Shown: piece by piece, positions 1 to 7,003 of the stretch | Layout: every line of letters starts with the position of its first letter | Position numbering within the stretch: the first letter of the stretch is position 1 | Assembly: GCA_002405445.1 (NCBI GenBank) | Contig: DHLV01000229.1 | Span: 635-12,877 of the forward strand | DNA length: 12,243 nt | Direction of reading: 5' to 3' | Origin: Flammeovirgaceae bacterium UBA4659 | GTDB taxonomy: Bacteria > Bacteroidota > Bacteroidia > Cytophagales > Cyclobacteriaceae | Translations under genes and position numbers: made by a program | The notes under the pieces: generated by a model | Database searches by the model: none | Told to the model about the DNA's origin: nothing | Seen by the model: only the letters and a program-made list of their open reading frames with translations

Positions 1-795
1 ATAGAGTTGGGTAAGCCCTTGACGTACTCTTTAACGGCCCGTTACCCCGAAAAGATGATGGTGCTGTTCCCCGATTCATCATATCGGTTTGCACCGTTTG
101 AGTATCAAAAGAAAAACCTCGCACCTACGCGCACAAAAAACGGCATCAGTTATGACAGCGTGGTGTACACATTCACAACTTTTGAAATTGACTCCATTCA
201 ATCGTTGCAGTTACCCGTGTTTGTTGTGCATGGTAAAGACTGCACACGAGTGTTGGCCGAGCGCAGAGACGTTTATTTCAAAACAGCGGTCGTAGTGGCT
301 GATTCGGTGCAGTTGCAAAACTTACCACTCAAAACAAACACCAACTATAACCCGGTTTCGTGGCTGTTCAATTACCCGCTCACTTCCCTTATTGTTGGCG
401 GGGTGCTGGTGCTGTTGTTGGCGCTGTGGCTGCTGTTGGGCAACCGTATTCGAAAACACTTCCGCATCAAAGGATTAAATAAAGCACACTCGTTATTCCT
501 TGAGCAGTATAATGGGCAGGTCGAAAAAACACTTGCCGGCAACAGGGTTTCAGCAGAAACTGCGTTGGTGATTTGGAAGAAATATTTGGAGAATCTGTGT
601 GCAAGGCCATTTACCAAACTTACCACAAAAGAGATTCGAGAGACACAAAAGGACGAGCACCTGGCCATTGCACTGCAACGTATAGACCGGATGATCTATG
701 CGGGCGGCTCCTCCGTACGCGAGCCATTTGACCAGCTCAGAAAATTCAGCGAAGTAAAGTACCACGAAAAGTTAGCAGAGATTACAAATGGATAA
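1..795 (+). CDS. DUF4381-like / Bat-operon single-pass membrane protein (5' end outside window)
   Basis: Seen: the frame is open from base 1 and ends at TAA 793-795, giving 264 visible codons. The only early start is a TTG at base 7, which I do not trust, so the gene probably begins upstream of the window. The visible part has a beta-rich N-terminal half of about 120 residues, one strong transmembrane segment at about residues 126-147 followed by basic residues, and a helical C-terminal domain of about 110 residues. Known: proteins of this shape (extracytoplasmic domain, one helix, cytoplasmic DUF4381-like tail) sit between DUF58 and VWA genes in MoxR/Bat loci. Context: its last 8 bases overlap the start of the BatA-like gene (ATGGATAA), which suggests translational coupling. 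Inferred: it is a membrane partner of the VWA protein in a MoxR-type chaperone or stress complex. The exact function is unknown, and the family call rests on architecture and position. Confidence 0.75.
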   Translation: MELGKPLTYSLTARYPEKMMVLFPDSSYRFAPFEYQKKNLAPTRTKNGISYDSVVYTFTTFEIDSIQSLQLPVFVVHGKDCTRVLAERRDVYFKTAVVVADSVQLQNLPLKTNTNYNPVSWLFNYPLTSLIVGGVLVLLLALWLLLGNRIRKHFRIKGLNKAHSLFLEQYNGQVEKTLAGNRVSAETALVIWKKYLENLCARPFTKLTTKEIRETQKDEHLAIALQRIDRMIYAGGSSVREPFDQLRKFSEVKYHEKLAEITNG

Positions 796-1831
796 CATGC
801 CGGACCCCTGGTACTCACCACAATGGTTTACACCCACCGTGTTGAAAAACTACACTTGGGAGAACCCGCAGTACCTGTGGGGTTTGTTGGTAATACCTCT
901 CATACTGCTTGTGCGCTGGATGGTAAAATACTACCTGAACCAGAAGCTGCCTGTGGCATTGGTGAAAAGTGACCTCAAGAGTTCACCATTGCACTTCCTG
1001 CGTTTTGTGCCTGACTTGATCTTATCGCTTATGCTGGCATTGATGGTGGTGGCACTTGCACGCCCACAGCACACCAACGAAAAGGTGGAGCAACGGACGG
1101 AGGGCATCGACATCATGATTGCGCTCGACATCTCGCAGTCGATGCAAATTGAAGACTTTAAGCCGAACCGGCTGCAGGCCGCCAAAGATGTAGCCCGTGA
1201 TTTTATTAATGGCCGAAAGCAAGACCGCATTGGGTTGGTAGTGTTTTCGGGCGATGCATTTTCACTGGCACCGCTTACAACAGATTACGATTTATTGAAA
1301 AACTATCTTAACGATATCAACTTCGAGATGATTGAATCGCGCGGAACGGCCATTGGCAGTGCCCTGGCCGTGGTTACCAATCGCATGCGCGAATCAGAAG
1401 CAAAATCTAAAGTAGGTATATTGATCAGCGATGGCGATAACACCGCAGGAAACATTGATCCCATCACATCGGCTGAGTTAGCAGCCGCCTACGGTATCAA
1501 ACTCTACACCATCGTTGTGGGCAAAGAAGGCTTGGTACCTTTTGGAAAAGATTTTTTTGGACGACCGCAGATGGTAGAGAATACCGTAGATGAAAGCACC
1601 ATGCGCAAAATAGCGGAAATCGGCACCGGTAAGTTTTTCCGCGTAACCGACAACGAAGCCTTGGTGAGTGTGTTCAAGCGAATCGATCAATATGAAAAGG
1701 CTGAGATCAAAGAAAACCGATTCAAAGACACATCCGATTTTTACTTTATTTACCTGCGCTGGGCCATTGTTTTGTTCTTACTGTGGCTGCTGCTCAAGTC
1801 GAGTTTCCTGAGCAATGTGTTGCAGGACTAA
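788..1831 (+). CDS. batA: BatA-like VWA-domain membrane protein
   Basis: 347 residues. Seen: two N-terminal transmembrane segments (about 29-50 and 72-92), the second followed by ARPQ, which is typical of BatA/BatB proteins. A von Willebrand A domain spans about 105-300 and a third membrane helix about 319-338. The metal-ion-dependent adhesion site looks intact: Asp114-x-Ser116-x-Ser118, Thr187 in a RGTAIG segment, and Asp215 in SDGDN. The length fits full-length BatA, so the gene is not truncated. Start: the ATG at 788 overlaps the upstream stop by 8 bases; an in-frame ATG at 797 is a second option. Known: BatA proteins occur in Bacteroides aerotolerance-type operons with MoxR AAA+ ATPases; their molecular role is poorly defined. 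Odd: batB, the TPR gene batC and batD, which often follow, are absent, and the next gene is convergent. BatA and BatB are hard to tell apart from sequence alone. Confidence 0.9.
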   Translation: MDNMPDPWYSPQWFTPTVLKNYTWENPQYLWGLLVIPLILLVRWMVKYYLNQKLPVALVKSDLKSSPLHFLRFVPDLILSLMLALMVVALARPQHTNEKVEQRTEGIDIMIALDISQSMQIEDFKPNRLQAAKDVARDFINGRKQDRIGLVVFSGDAFSLAPLTTDYDLLKNYLNDINFEMIESRGTAIGSALAVVTNRMRESEAKSKVGILISDGDNTAGNIDPITSAELAAAYGIKLYTIVVGKEGLVPFGKDFFGRPQMVENTVDESTMRKIAEIGTGKFFRVTDNEALVSVFKRIDQYEKAEIKENRFKDTSDFYFIYLRWAIVLFLLWLLLKSSFLSNVLQD

Positions 1832-1838
1832 ACAAATT

Positions 1839-1958
1839 TTAGGCGTCCACTTTCATCAGCAGCCAAATCAACAGCAAGTCAATGTGAGGTTGATCCCGGA
1901 GAAACCTTTGACTTGGCATTCCAAATTTGGCTTCCGCCAGGGCAGAATTTCTGGACAT
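1839..1958 (-). other. Possible 39-residue small ORF in the intergenic gap (doubtful)
   Basis: The 154-base gap between the BatA-like stop and the receptor stop holds no long gene. On the minus strand, an ATG at 1958 opens 39 codons that end at TAA 1841-1839. The frame reads as a polar, basic N-terminal half (begins MSRNSALAEAKFG) and a hydrophobic C-terminal stretch (IDLLLIWLLMKVDA). It lies 27 bases downstream of the receptor stop on the same strand, so it could be read through from that gene. I do not recognise a family, and 40 codons can stay open by chance. An alternative is an unannotated intergenic repeat that happens to be open. The gap also contains the palindrome CCAAATTTGG at 1921-1930. 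No convincing terminator hairpin is visible. Confidence 0.15.
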
Positions 1959-1985
1959 CCATTTTCCCCATGCTTATCTGCAACA

Positions 1986-4232
1986 TTACTTTACGCGATA
2001 CCTGAAACCTGCATACGCTACCGTGCCGAAAATGGGGCCCCACACCATGGCACTGTCGAAATGTGGACCAAACGGTGCGCTTGCTGCCACGATGGGATTG
2101 TTTACGGTAAAGTTGTTGATGTTTTCACCACCCACATACACACTCCACTGCGTACCGAAATCTTTGGTTATTTGTGCATTCATGAGGAAGTACGGTTCGG
2201 AGTCAGGCGGCAGTTGATGAATGATTGGGTTCGATGACATGTCAGGCATGCGTTGCACCCCGATGCGGTTGAGGGTCCAGTCAAACGCCCAATTGGTTTT
2301 GGTCTTATAAGCCACGTTGACGAATGCGCGGTCGCGCGGCACCATGGGGCGCAGCAGGCGGCCATTGAGATAGTCAGTTTGCACATCCAACCAACGGTAG
2401 GCGATGCGCACGTCTAACCTTCTGGCCAATTGATAATCTACCTGGGCCTGGATGCTGTGTGAAAATGATTTCCCCCTAAGGCCAAAAAAGTTGATTTGTT
2501 GTGCGTTGTTGTCCCAATCCATCACGGCCTGGTTGGCAAAGTTGGTGAAGAAGTAGTCAACGCTGAAATTGCCGGGGCGGTAGTTGATCGTGAAATCCTG
2601 TTGAATGCTCACACCATAATTCCACGCATCATCGGGGCGAAACCCGTAGGCTTTGGTGGTCTGCACGTTTGACAGCACCAGCGTTCGGGAAGACGCCAGG
2701 AATGCAGAATTTTCTGCGATGATGTTTGCCACGCGCCACCCCCTGCCGAATGATGCACGCAGAAGGGTGGTATTCGTAAGGTTATACCTCGCATGCAGGC
2801 GGGGCGTCCAATAAAGGCCAAACAAATTGTGGTAATCCACGCGCGCACCGGCCACCACCGAAAACTTTTTCAAATTATCATAGGAGTATTCGACAAAGGC
2901 ACCATTCACCTGCTCGGTACGGCTGAAATCAAATTGACTGAGATTATCAGCGGGCCCCAGCCGTTCAATGAATCGGTCATACAAAAAACTCAAGCCCGTT
3001 TTGAATTTGTGCGATGTGCTGCCGATGATCGATTGATAAATCAAATTCGCGTAAGCTGATTGTTCTTCTGCATTGTGCACGTTAAACCCGAAGTAACTGT
3101 TATGCAGATGGCGCAGCACATTTACCTGCACACCAACACTCTTGAAGGGACGCCCGGGAAATTGGTAGCCCAACTTACCCACAGCCTCGTAGCGTTCGGT
3201 GTTGATTTCCAACCCATAACGGTTAGTGGTAAATTTATCGCGCTCAATATTGTAACCAACCTGTCCACCTTGCTTTTTGTCGTTCAGATATTTGAGCGAT
3301 ATCTGCCCCAGCCATCCGTTGCCGGAGTTGTACGTCCAGCGATTGACGAAGTTAGTTTGCGCTCCGGTGGGGAAATCCAGAAATGAGTCTTTGTTCTGGT
3401 CAATCTCAGTTGGGCGCACACTGCCGTGCACCAAAAAAGTGGTAGCCCATTTTTTTGACACCTGCGTGGTCAATATTGCATTTGCTTCAGATCGGCCTGT
3501 GTTGTTTACGTAGGCATTCAAATACAGTTTATCGCTCTCTTGTGGCTTTTTAAGTTCTACATTGATTTGCCCTGCAATGCTCTCGAATCCATTCACTACC
3601 GAGCCCACACCTTTTGTGACCTGTATTGAATTGATCCAGGTGCCTGGAATAAACTGGATGCCCTGACTTGCTGCCAGCCCACGCACCCCCGGCATATTCT
3701 CTAACGAAATCATCGTATTGGCACCGGCCAAGCCCAACATCTGGATCTGTCGCGTTCCCGTAAGTGCGTCTGTAAAAGCAACATCAACCGAGGGATTGGT
3801 TTCAAAACTCTCTGACAGATTGCAACATGCCGCTTTGAACAACTCCTTCTCATTCATGGTGACTGTGCTGATGCCGGACGTGACATCTGAGTAGGTGGAT
3901 GGCCGCCAGCCTTGCACCGTTATTTCTTCCAGGTAGCGTTCGGATTTCATCTCTACCCTGATGCTGGTTTGGTTTGTGACCAACACAGTATCGGCTCTGT
4001 AGCCGGCAAAACTGATGATGAGTTGGTTACTTCCGGCAACCCGGTCGATCAAAAATACGCCATTTTCTTTGGTGGCCGTTCCAACAGCAGTGCCGAGCCA
4101 ATATACATTGGCACCTGCCAGCGGTTGGTCTTTTCCCTTTTCATCCTTTTCAAAAACTACACCCAACAGTTTTTGAGCATACAAAGATGATGATATGGCG
4201 ATCAAAAAAAGTGAGAAAATTGTATTCTTCAT
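1986..4232 (-). CDS. TonB-dependent outer-membrane receptor, probably metal (copper) linked
   Basis: 748 residues from the ATG at 4232. Seen: a clear signal peptide (MKNTIFSLFLIAISSSLYAQ); a carboxypeptidase-D-regulatory-like beta domain at about 21-100; a TonB-box-like segment (LEEITVQG, about 101-108); a plug at about 115-225; then a beta-barrel to the C-terminus, with a late NNPIVAASAPFGPHF segment and an end at FRYRVK. The plug carries a vicinal cysteine pair, Cys136-Cys137, within ACCNLSESF. Known: SusC-unlike receptors of this shorter length take up small chelates or metals, powered by TonB-ExbBD. Start: the frame extends to a GTG at 4256, which overlaps the TGA of the upstream HMA gene (GTGA) and would couple translation. 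I prefer the ATG because it gives a compact signal peptide. Context: it lies directly after an HMA protein and a HYC_CC_PP protein, which points to copper or a similar metal. The substrate is inferred, not shown. Confidence 0.92.
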   Translation of the reverse strand: MKNTIFSLFLIAISSSLYAQKLLGVVFEKDEKGKDQPLAGANVYWLGTAVGTATKENGVFLIDRVAGSNQLIISFAGYRADTVLVTNQTSIRVEMKSERYLEEITVQGWRPSTYSDVTSGISTVTMNEKELFKAACCNLSESFETNPSVDVAFTDALTGTRQIQMLGLAGANTMISLENMPGVRGLAASQGIQFIPGTWINSIQVTKGVGSVVNGFESIAGQINVELKKPQESDKLYLNAYVNNTGRSEANAILTTQVSKKWATTFLVHGSVRPTEIDQNKDSFLDFPTGAQTNFVNRWTYNSGNGWLGQISLKYLNDKKQGGQVGYNIERDKFTTNRYGLEINTERYEAVGKLGYQFPGRPFKSVGVQVNVLRHLHNSYFGFNVHNAEEQSAYANLIYQSIIGSTSHKFKTGLSFLYDRFIERLGPADNLSQFDFSRTEQVNGAFVEYSYDNLKKFSVVAGARVDYHNLFGLYWTPRLHARYNLTNTTLLRASFGRGWRVANIIAENSAFLASSRTLVLSNVQTTKAYGFRPDDAWNYGVSIQQDFTINYRPGNFSVDYFFTNFANQAVMDWDNNAQQINFFGLRGKSFSHSIQAQVDYQLARRLDVRIAYRWLDVQTDYLNGRLLRPMVPRDRAFVNVAYKTKTNWAFDWTLNRIGVQRMPDMSSNPIIHQLPPDSEPYFLMNAQITKDFGTQWSVYVGGENINNFTVNNPIVAASAPFGPHFDSAMVWGPIFGTVAYAGFRYRVK

Positions 4233-4252
4233 GGTTGACGTGTTGAGTGATC

Positions 4253-4591
4253 TCACTGATGGTCGTGGTCACGGTATAAACAGCAAAACGGCAATAAAGC
4301 ATACACCTCGTCTTTGGCTTTCACCTTTTCTGTATCGTGTCCTACAGAGGCCACCAATTCGTGAATCTTTTGCTCAGTGATTTTGTCTGCGTTGTACACT
4401 ACGTCTAATTGTTTGGTTTTGGTGTTCCACTGCGCTTGTTTGATGCCCTTGTAATCCAGCACCTTCTCGATGCGGGCTTTGCACATGGCACAATTACCAA
4501 AAACTTTTATAGAGGTAGCGACCGTGCCGGATTGCGCCCGGGCAGTGACGATGAAGAATGCGATGGATAGCGTGAAGATTGTCGTTTTCAT
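4253..4591 (-). CDS. Secreted heavy-metal-associated (HMA) domain protein
   Basis: 112 residues. Seen: an N-terminal signal peptide of about 20 residues ending ARAQ, then a ferredoxin-like HMA fold at about 26-92 with the metal-binding loop GNCAMCK (Cys34-x-x-Cys37). A short tail contains Cys103-Cys104 and a histidine-rich end (DHDHQ). Known: HMA domains bind Cu(I), Zn(II), Cd(II) or Hg(II) through the CxxC cysteines and hand them to other HMA domains. The export signal places this one in the periplasm or on the outer membrane side, unlike cytoplasmic CopZ. Context: it lies between the HYC_CC_PP gene (84-base gap) and the TonB receptor. Its TGA overlaps a GTG of the receptor frame, so the two are probably co-translated. 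Inferred: periplasmic metal carrier working with the receptor; copper is the most likely ligand, from the company it keeps. Start: ATG at 4591, which gives a normal signal peptide. Confidence 0.9.
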   Translation of the reverse strand: MKTTIFTLSIAFFIVTARAQSGTVATSIKVFGNCAMCKARIEKVLDYKGIKQAQWNTKTKQLDVVYNADKITEQKIHELVASVGHDTEKVKAKDEVYALLPFCCLYRDHDHQ

Positions 4592-4675
4592 AAAATTATC
4601 GTGAGAAGTTAGAAAATCAAATTGGTAAACAGAGCGGCTGCAAATTGCCGGCCGCAGGCCACTGGCGATGGCGAG

Positions 4676-5068
4676 TTAGGCGAGCGGGTCGTAAAAAAGG
4701 AGGCTATGGGCTCGCTTGTAAATCGGAATTTTGGGAGGGAGTATGAGTTCGCGTTCACACGCAAGTGCTTCACCCATTGTTACGCCATCCAAATCAACTG
4801 CAAAGATCTCAGCAATGAAATTAAAATTCGGAACGGGTGCTGTCAAAGATATGCTGCCGGCATGGTCATTTGTAATCTGAATGAGCTCGTGCTCGTCATC
4901 ACAGCAATTGTTATCCGGGTTGTATTTTGCGCAAACACATTTTTTGGCATCAAAAGCAAACACAGCGGTATGCTTCGCGCGCCCCATGCAGAAATGGGTT
5001 GACTTGACTACGCCTATGCTCATCATGGCATAAACGAAGGCGAACGATATACATAACATGCGATTCAC
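4676..5068 (-). CDS. HYC_CC_PP-type small exported protein
   Basis: 130 residues from a GTG at 5068 (127 from an ATG at 5059). Seen: a hydrophobic N-terminal export segment at about 4-22; then HFCMGR (His25, Cys27), a CVC pair (Cys44, Cys46), CCDDEHE (Cys55-Cys56 with acidic residues), and a Pro-Pro (PPKIPIY, 111-117) followed by SLLFYD near the end. This ordered pattern of His-aromatic-Cys, Cys-Cys and Pro-Pro is what gives the HYC_CC_PP family its name; here Phe replaces the usual Tyr. Known: the family is found in Bacteroidota near metal-homeostasis genes and its biochemistry is not established. Start: GTG keeps an Arg in the signal's n-region, whereas ATG begins straight at the hydrophobic core; I favour GTG weakly. 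Context: first gene of the metal cluster, 43 bases after the M20 peptidase stop on the same strand. Inferred: binds a soft metal outside the cytoplasm. Confidence 0.82.
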   Translation of the reverse strand: MNRMLCISFAFVYAMMSIGVVKSTHFCMGRAKHTAVFAFDAKKCVCAKYNPDNNCCDDEHELIQITNDHAGSISLTAPVPNFNFIAEIFAVDLDGVTMGEALACERELILPPKIPIYKRAHSLLFYDPLA

Positions 5069-5111
5069 TGTGCAAATAAACCGAAAATCCGGTAAAAAGG
5101 TTTCTGTGGGA

Positions 5112-6275
5112 TCAGAAAACCCGCATCAAATGCGCATAGAAACTGCATGCTTCGGCTATCTGGCCAGTTTCAACAGATTCGTTCACCATGTGTGCAAGCG
5201 TGTGATCGCCCGGGCCAAAACCGATGGTGGGTATGCCCAATGCAACTGGCGCCACGGCATTGGTACTGAAATCCCAAAACTCAAAACGATCCGGTGAATG
5301 TCGAAAACTTTCTTGATAGGCAAACCGGGCTGCATTTGCCAGCGGGTGTTGTAGATCAATCTTCCAGGCCAGGTGAAAAGGGTCATATTGAATTCTACGG
5401 CCCGTGTAGCTATGACGGATGAGTGTTCCCAATTTCCAGGTGGCTTCCTTTCCATCGATCAGGTCATCCATTTCGCGTTCGATCTGTGCCCGTGTCTCCC
5501 CCACTGCCATCCTGCGATCGAGGTACACAGCGCACTCACTGGGCACTGCATTAAGTGACGCGCTCACGCTTGTGATCTGCGACAGCACCAGCGTTGGCCC
5601 CGATTGTTGTGCCGCTTTCATCAACCGCTCGTTGAGCCGCTCTGCTCGCTGGATGATTTCGGCCATTTCATAAATCGCATTCTTGCCCTTTTGAGGTGTA
5701 GCTCCGTGCGCTGAAATACCATGCGTGGTAATGAGTACCTGCGCTTTGCCTTTGTGGCCGAGGGCTATCCTGCCATTCGATGGCTCACAAATAACCACGG
5801 CATCGGGTCGCAAACCGGTCTCCCGAAAAAGGTGCTTCAAATTTTCTCCGTCACAGTCTTCTTCCAACACCGTACACGATACATATACTGCCTTCCCTTC
5901 AAGCCAGCCATTCTGCTTCGCCCAGGCGGCCGCATGCATTGAAGCGGCAACGGACGACTTCATGTCTACTGAGCCTCGGCCATGCAACCTGCCGTTGGCA
6001 ATTACCCCATCAAAAGGTGGGTACAGCCAGGCTGCCTCATCATTCACTTCCACGGTGTCGACATGCGAATCAAACCAAATCGAACGGCTGCCGCTACCCA
6101 TCTTGCCGTATACGTTACCCATAGTGTCGCGGTGTACTGCATCAAAACCCAATTCTTTCATTTTGTCTTCACAAATCTGTATAGCTTGCCCCTCCTGCCC
6201 GGGGTAGCTTTTGATGCGCACCAGCGCCTGTGCAAAGGCAATTGAATCTTGTTGATAAGGTGTGAGGCCTTTCAT
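5112..6275 (-). CDS. M20-family metallopeptidase/amidohydrolase, YgeY-like
   Basis: 387 residues from ATG 6275; the frame also allows a TTG one codon earlier. Seen: a complete M20 metal centre: His71 and Asp73 in DSHVDTV, bridging Asp104 in GRGSVDMK, general base Glu138 and ligand Glu139 in TVLEEDCDG, Glu164 in ICEPSNG, and a C-terminal His362 in AHMVNE. His190 (ISAHGATP) sits in the dimerisation domain at about 175-285. No signal peptide, so it is cytoplasmic. Known: M20 enzymes use two zinc ions to cleave amide bonds in peptides, N-acyl amino acids or carbamoyl compounds. The GRGSVDMK, CEPSNG and GHKGK segments resemble the YgeY group (putative selenium-metabolism hydrolases), but the substrate cannot be read from sequence. 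Context: divergent from the ABC transporter across a 107-base gap, and 43 bases upstream of the metal cluster on the same strand; that link may be incidental. Confidence 0.9.
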   Translation of the reverse strand: MKGLTPYQQDSIAFAQALVRIKSYPGQEGQAIQICEDKMKELGFDAVHRDTMGNVYGKMGSGSRSIWFDSHVDTVEVNDEAAWLYPPFDGVIANGRLHGRGSVDMKSSVAASMHAAAWAKQNGWLEGKAVYVSCTVLEEDCDGENLKHLFRETGLRPDAVVICEPSNGRIALGHKGKAQVLITTHGISAHGATPQKGKNAIYEMAEIIQRAERLNERLMKAAQQSGPTLVLSQITSVSASLNAVPSECAVYLDRRMAVGETRAQIEREMDDLIDGKEATWKLGTLIRHSYTGRRIQYDPFHLAWKIDLQHPLANAARFAYQESFRHSPDRFEFWDFSTNAVAPVALGIPTIGFGPGDHTLAHMVNESVETGQIAEACSFYAHLMRVF

Positions 6276-6382
6276 CAATTAAAAATAATACTTTGTTTTG
6301 TTCTTTCAGCCAAAACAGCAGCCGAGTCTGACCGCTCATCAAAATCAACGATCCTGTTCTTTTCCATTCCGTTTTCATCTGC

Positions 6383-7003
6383 ATGCTTGAACTTCAAAAC
6401 ATCAGCAAACAGTACCACCGGCATACCGTTGTGAAGATACCGGCCCTGTCGCTGAACGGCCATTATTGGTTGCAAGGTGCCAACGGTTCAGGTAAATCTA
6501 CATTCTTACGGATGGTGGGTGGATTGATTCCGTTTGATGGAGACATCCTGCTGGATGGCATCAGCATCAAAAAGCAGCCTGTTTCGTACCGAAAGCTGGT
6601 GAGCTATGCGCAAGCCGAGCCGGTATTCCCGGGCTTCTTGACGGGCACCGACCTGATTTCGTTTTACAACCAAACCCGAGGTGCCGCTACTGCCAAAACT
6701 GCTGAATTGATTGATGCGTTCAATATTGGCTCATACATTGGCAACCCCATCGCCACCTACTCGAGCGGCATGGTGAAAAAACTTTCGTTGGTGCTGGCGT
6801 TTACAGGCGAAGCGCAACTGCTGTTAATGGACGAGCCTTTGGTAACGCTTGATCAAACCAGCATCGGCACATTGTTGGCACTGGTCTCCGCACGAGCGCA
6901 CCGGGGAAGTCAGTTCATCTTCACTTCGCACCAGCCCATTGATTTGCCATCGCTCAACATCCAATTGCTCGAGATCAAAGACCACACGTTGTGGGTAATG
7001 TAA
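6383..7003 (+). CDS. ABC transporter ATP-binding protein
   Basis: 206 residues, short for an ABC ATPase but with every motif present. Seen: Walker A GANGSGKST (32-40), Q-loop Gln77, ABC signature YSSGMVKKLSL (126-136), Walker B LLLMDEP with catalytic Glu151, D-loop TLD (155-157), and switch His183 in TSHQ. There is no extra C-terminal domain. Known: such compact ATPases pair with separate membrane subunits, mostly in exporters of the CcmA/ABC-2 kind. Context: its last 13 bases overlap the next gene, a multi-pass membrane protein, so the two probably form one transporter (ATPase dimer plus permease). Start: the ATG at 6383 places the first beta-strand (MLELQNIS) directly at the N-terminus, as expected. 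The cargo is unknown. No solute-binding or outer-membrane channel gene accompanies it. Confidence 0.93.
   Translation: MLELQNISKQYHRHTVVKIPALSLNGHYWLQGANGSGKSTFLRMVGGLIPFDGDILLDGISIKKQPVSYRKLVSYAQAEPVFPGFLTGTDLISFYNQTRGAATAKTAELIDAFNIGSYIGNPIATYSSGMVKKLSLVLAFTGEAQLLLMDEPLVTLDQTSIGTLLALVSARAHRGSQFIFTSHQPIDLPSLNIQLLEIKDHTLWVM

Noticed and set aside
1815..2237. A 140-codon plus-strand open frame covering the gap and the receptor's 3' end.
   Set aside because: It starts inside the BatA-like gene and lies mostly antisense to the well-supported receptor; its translation has no recognisable domain.
4592..4675. GC-rich inverted repeats (GCGGC/GCCGC) in the gap between the HYC_CC_PP and HMA genes, considered as an attenuator or riboswitch.
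   Set aside because: No T run, no recognised riboswitch core, and the stems are short and mutually overlapping.
6276..6382. Divergent promoter pair between the M20 gene and the ABC ATPase.
   Set aside because: Two promoters must lie here, but no sequence matches TTTG with a correctly spaced TAnnTTTG well enough to place either one.
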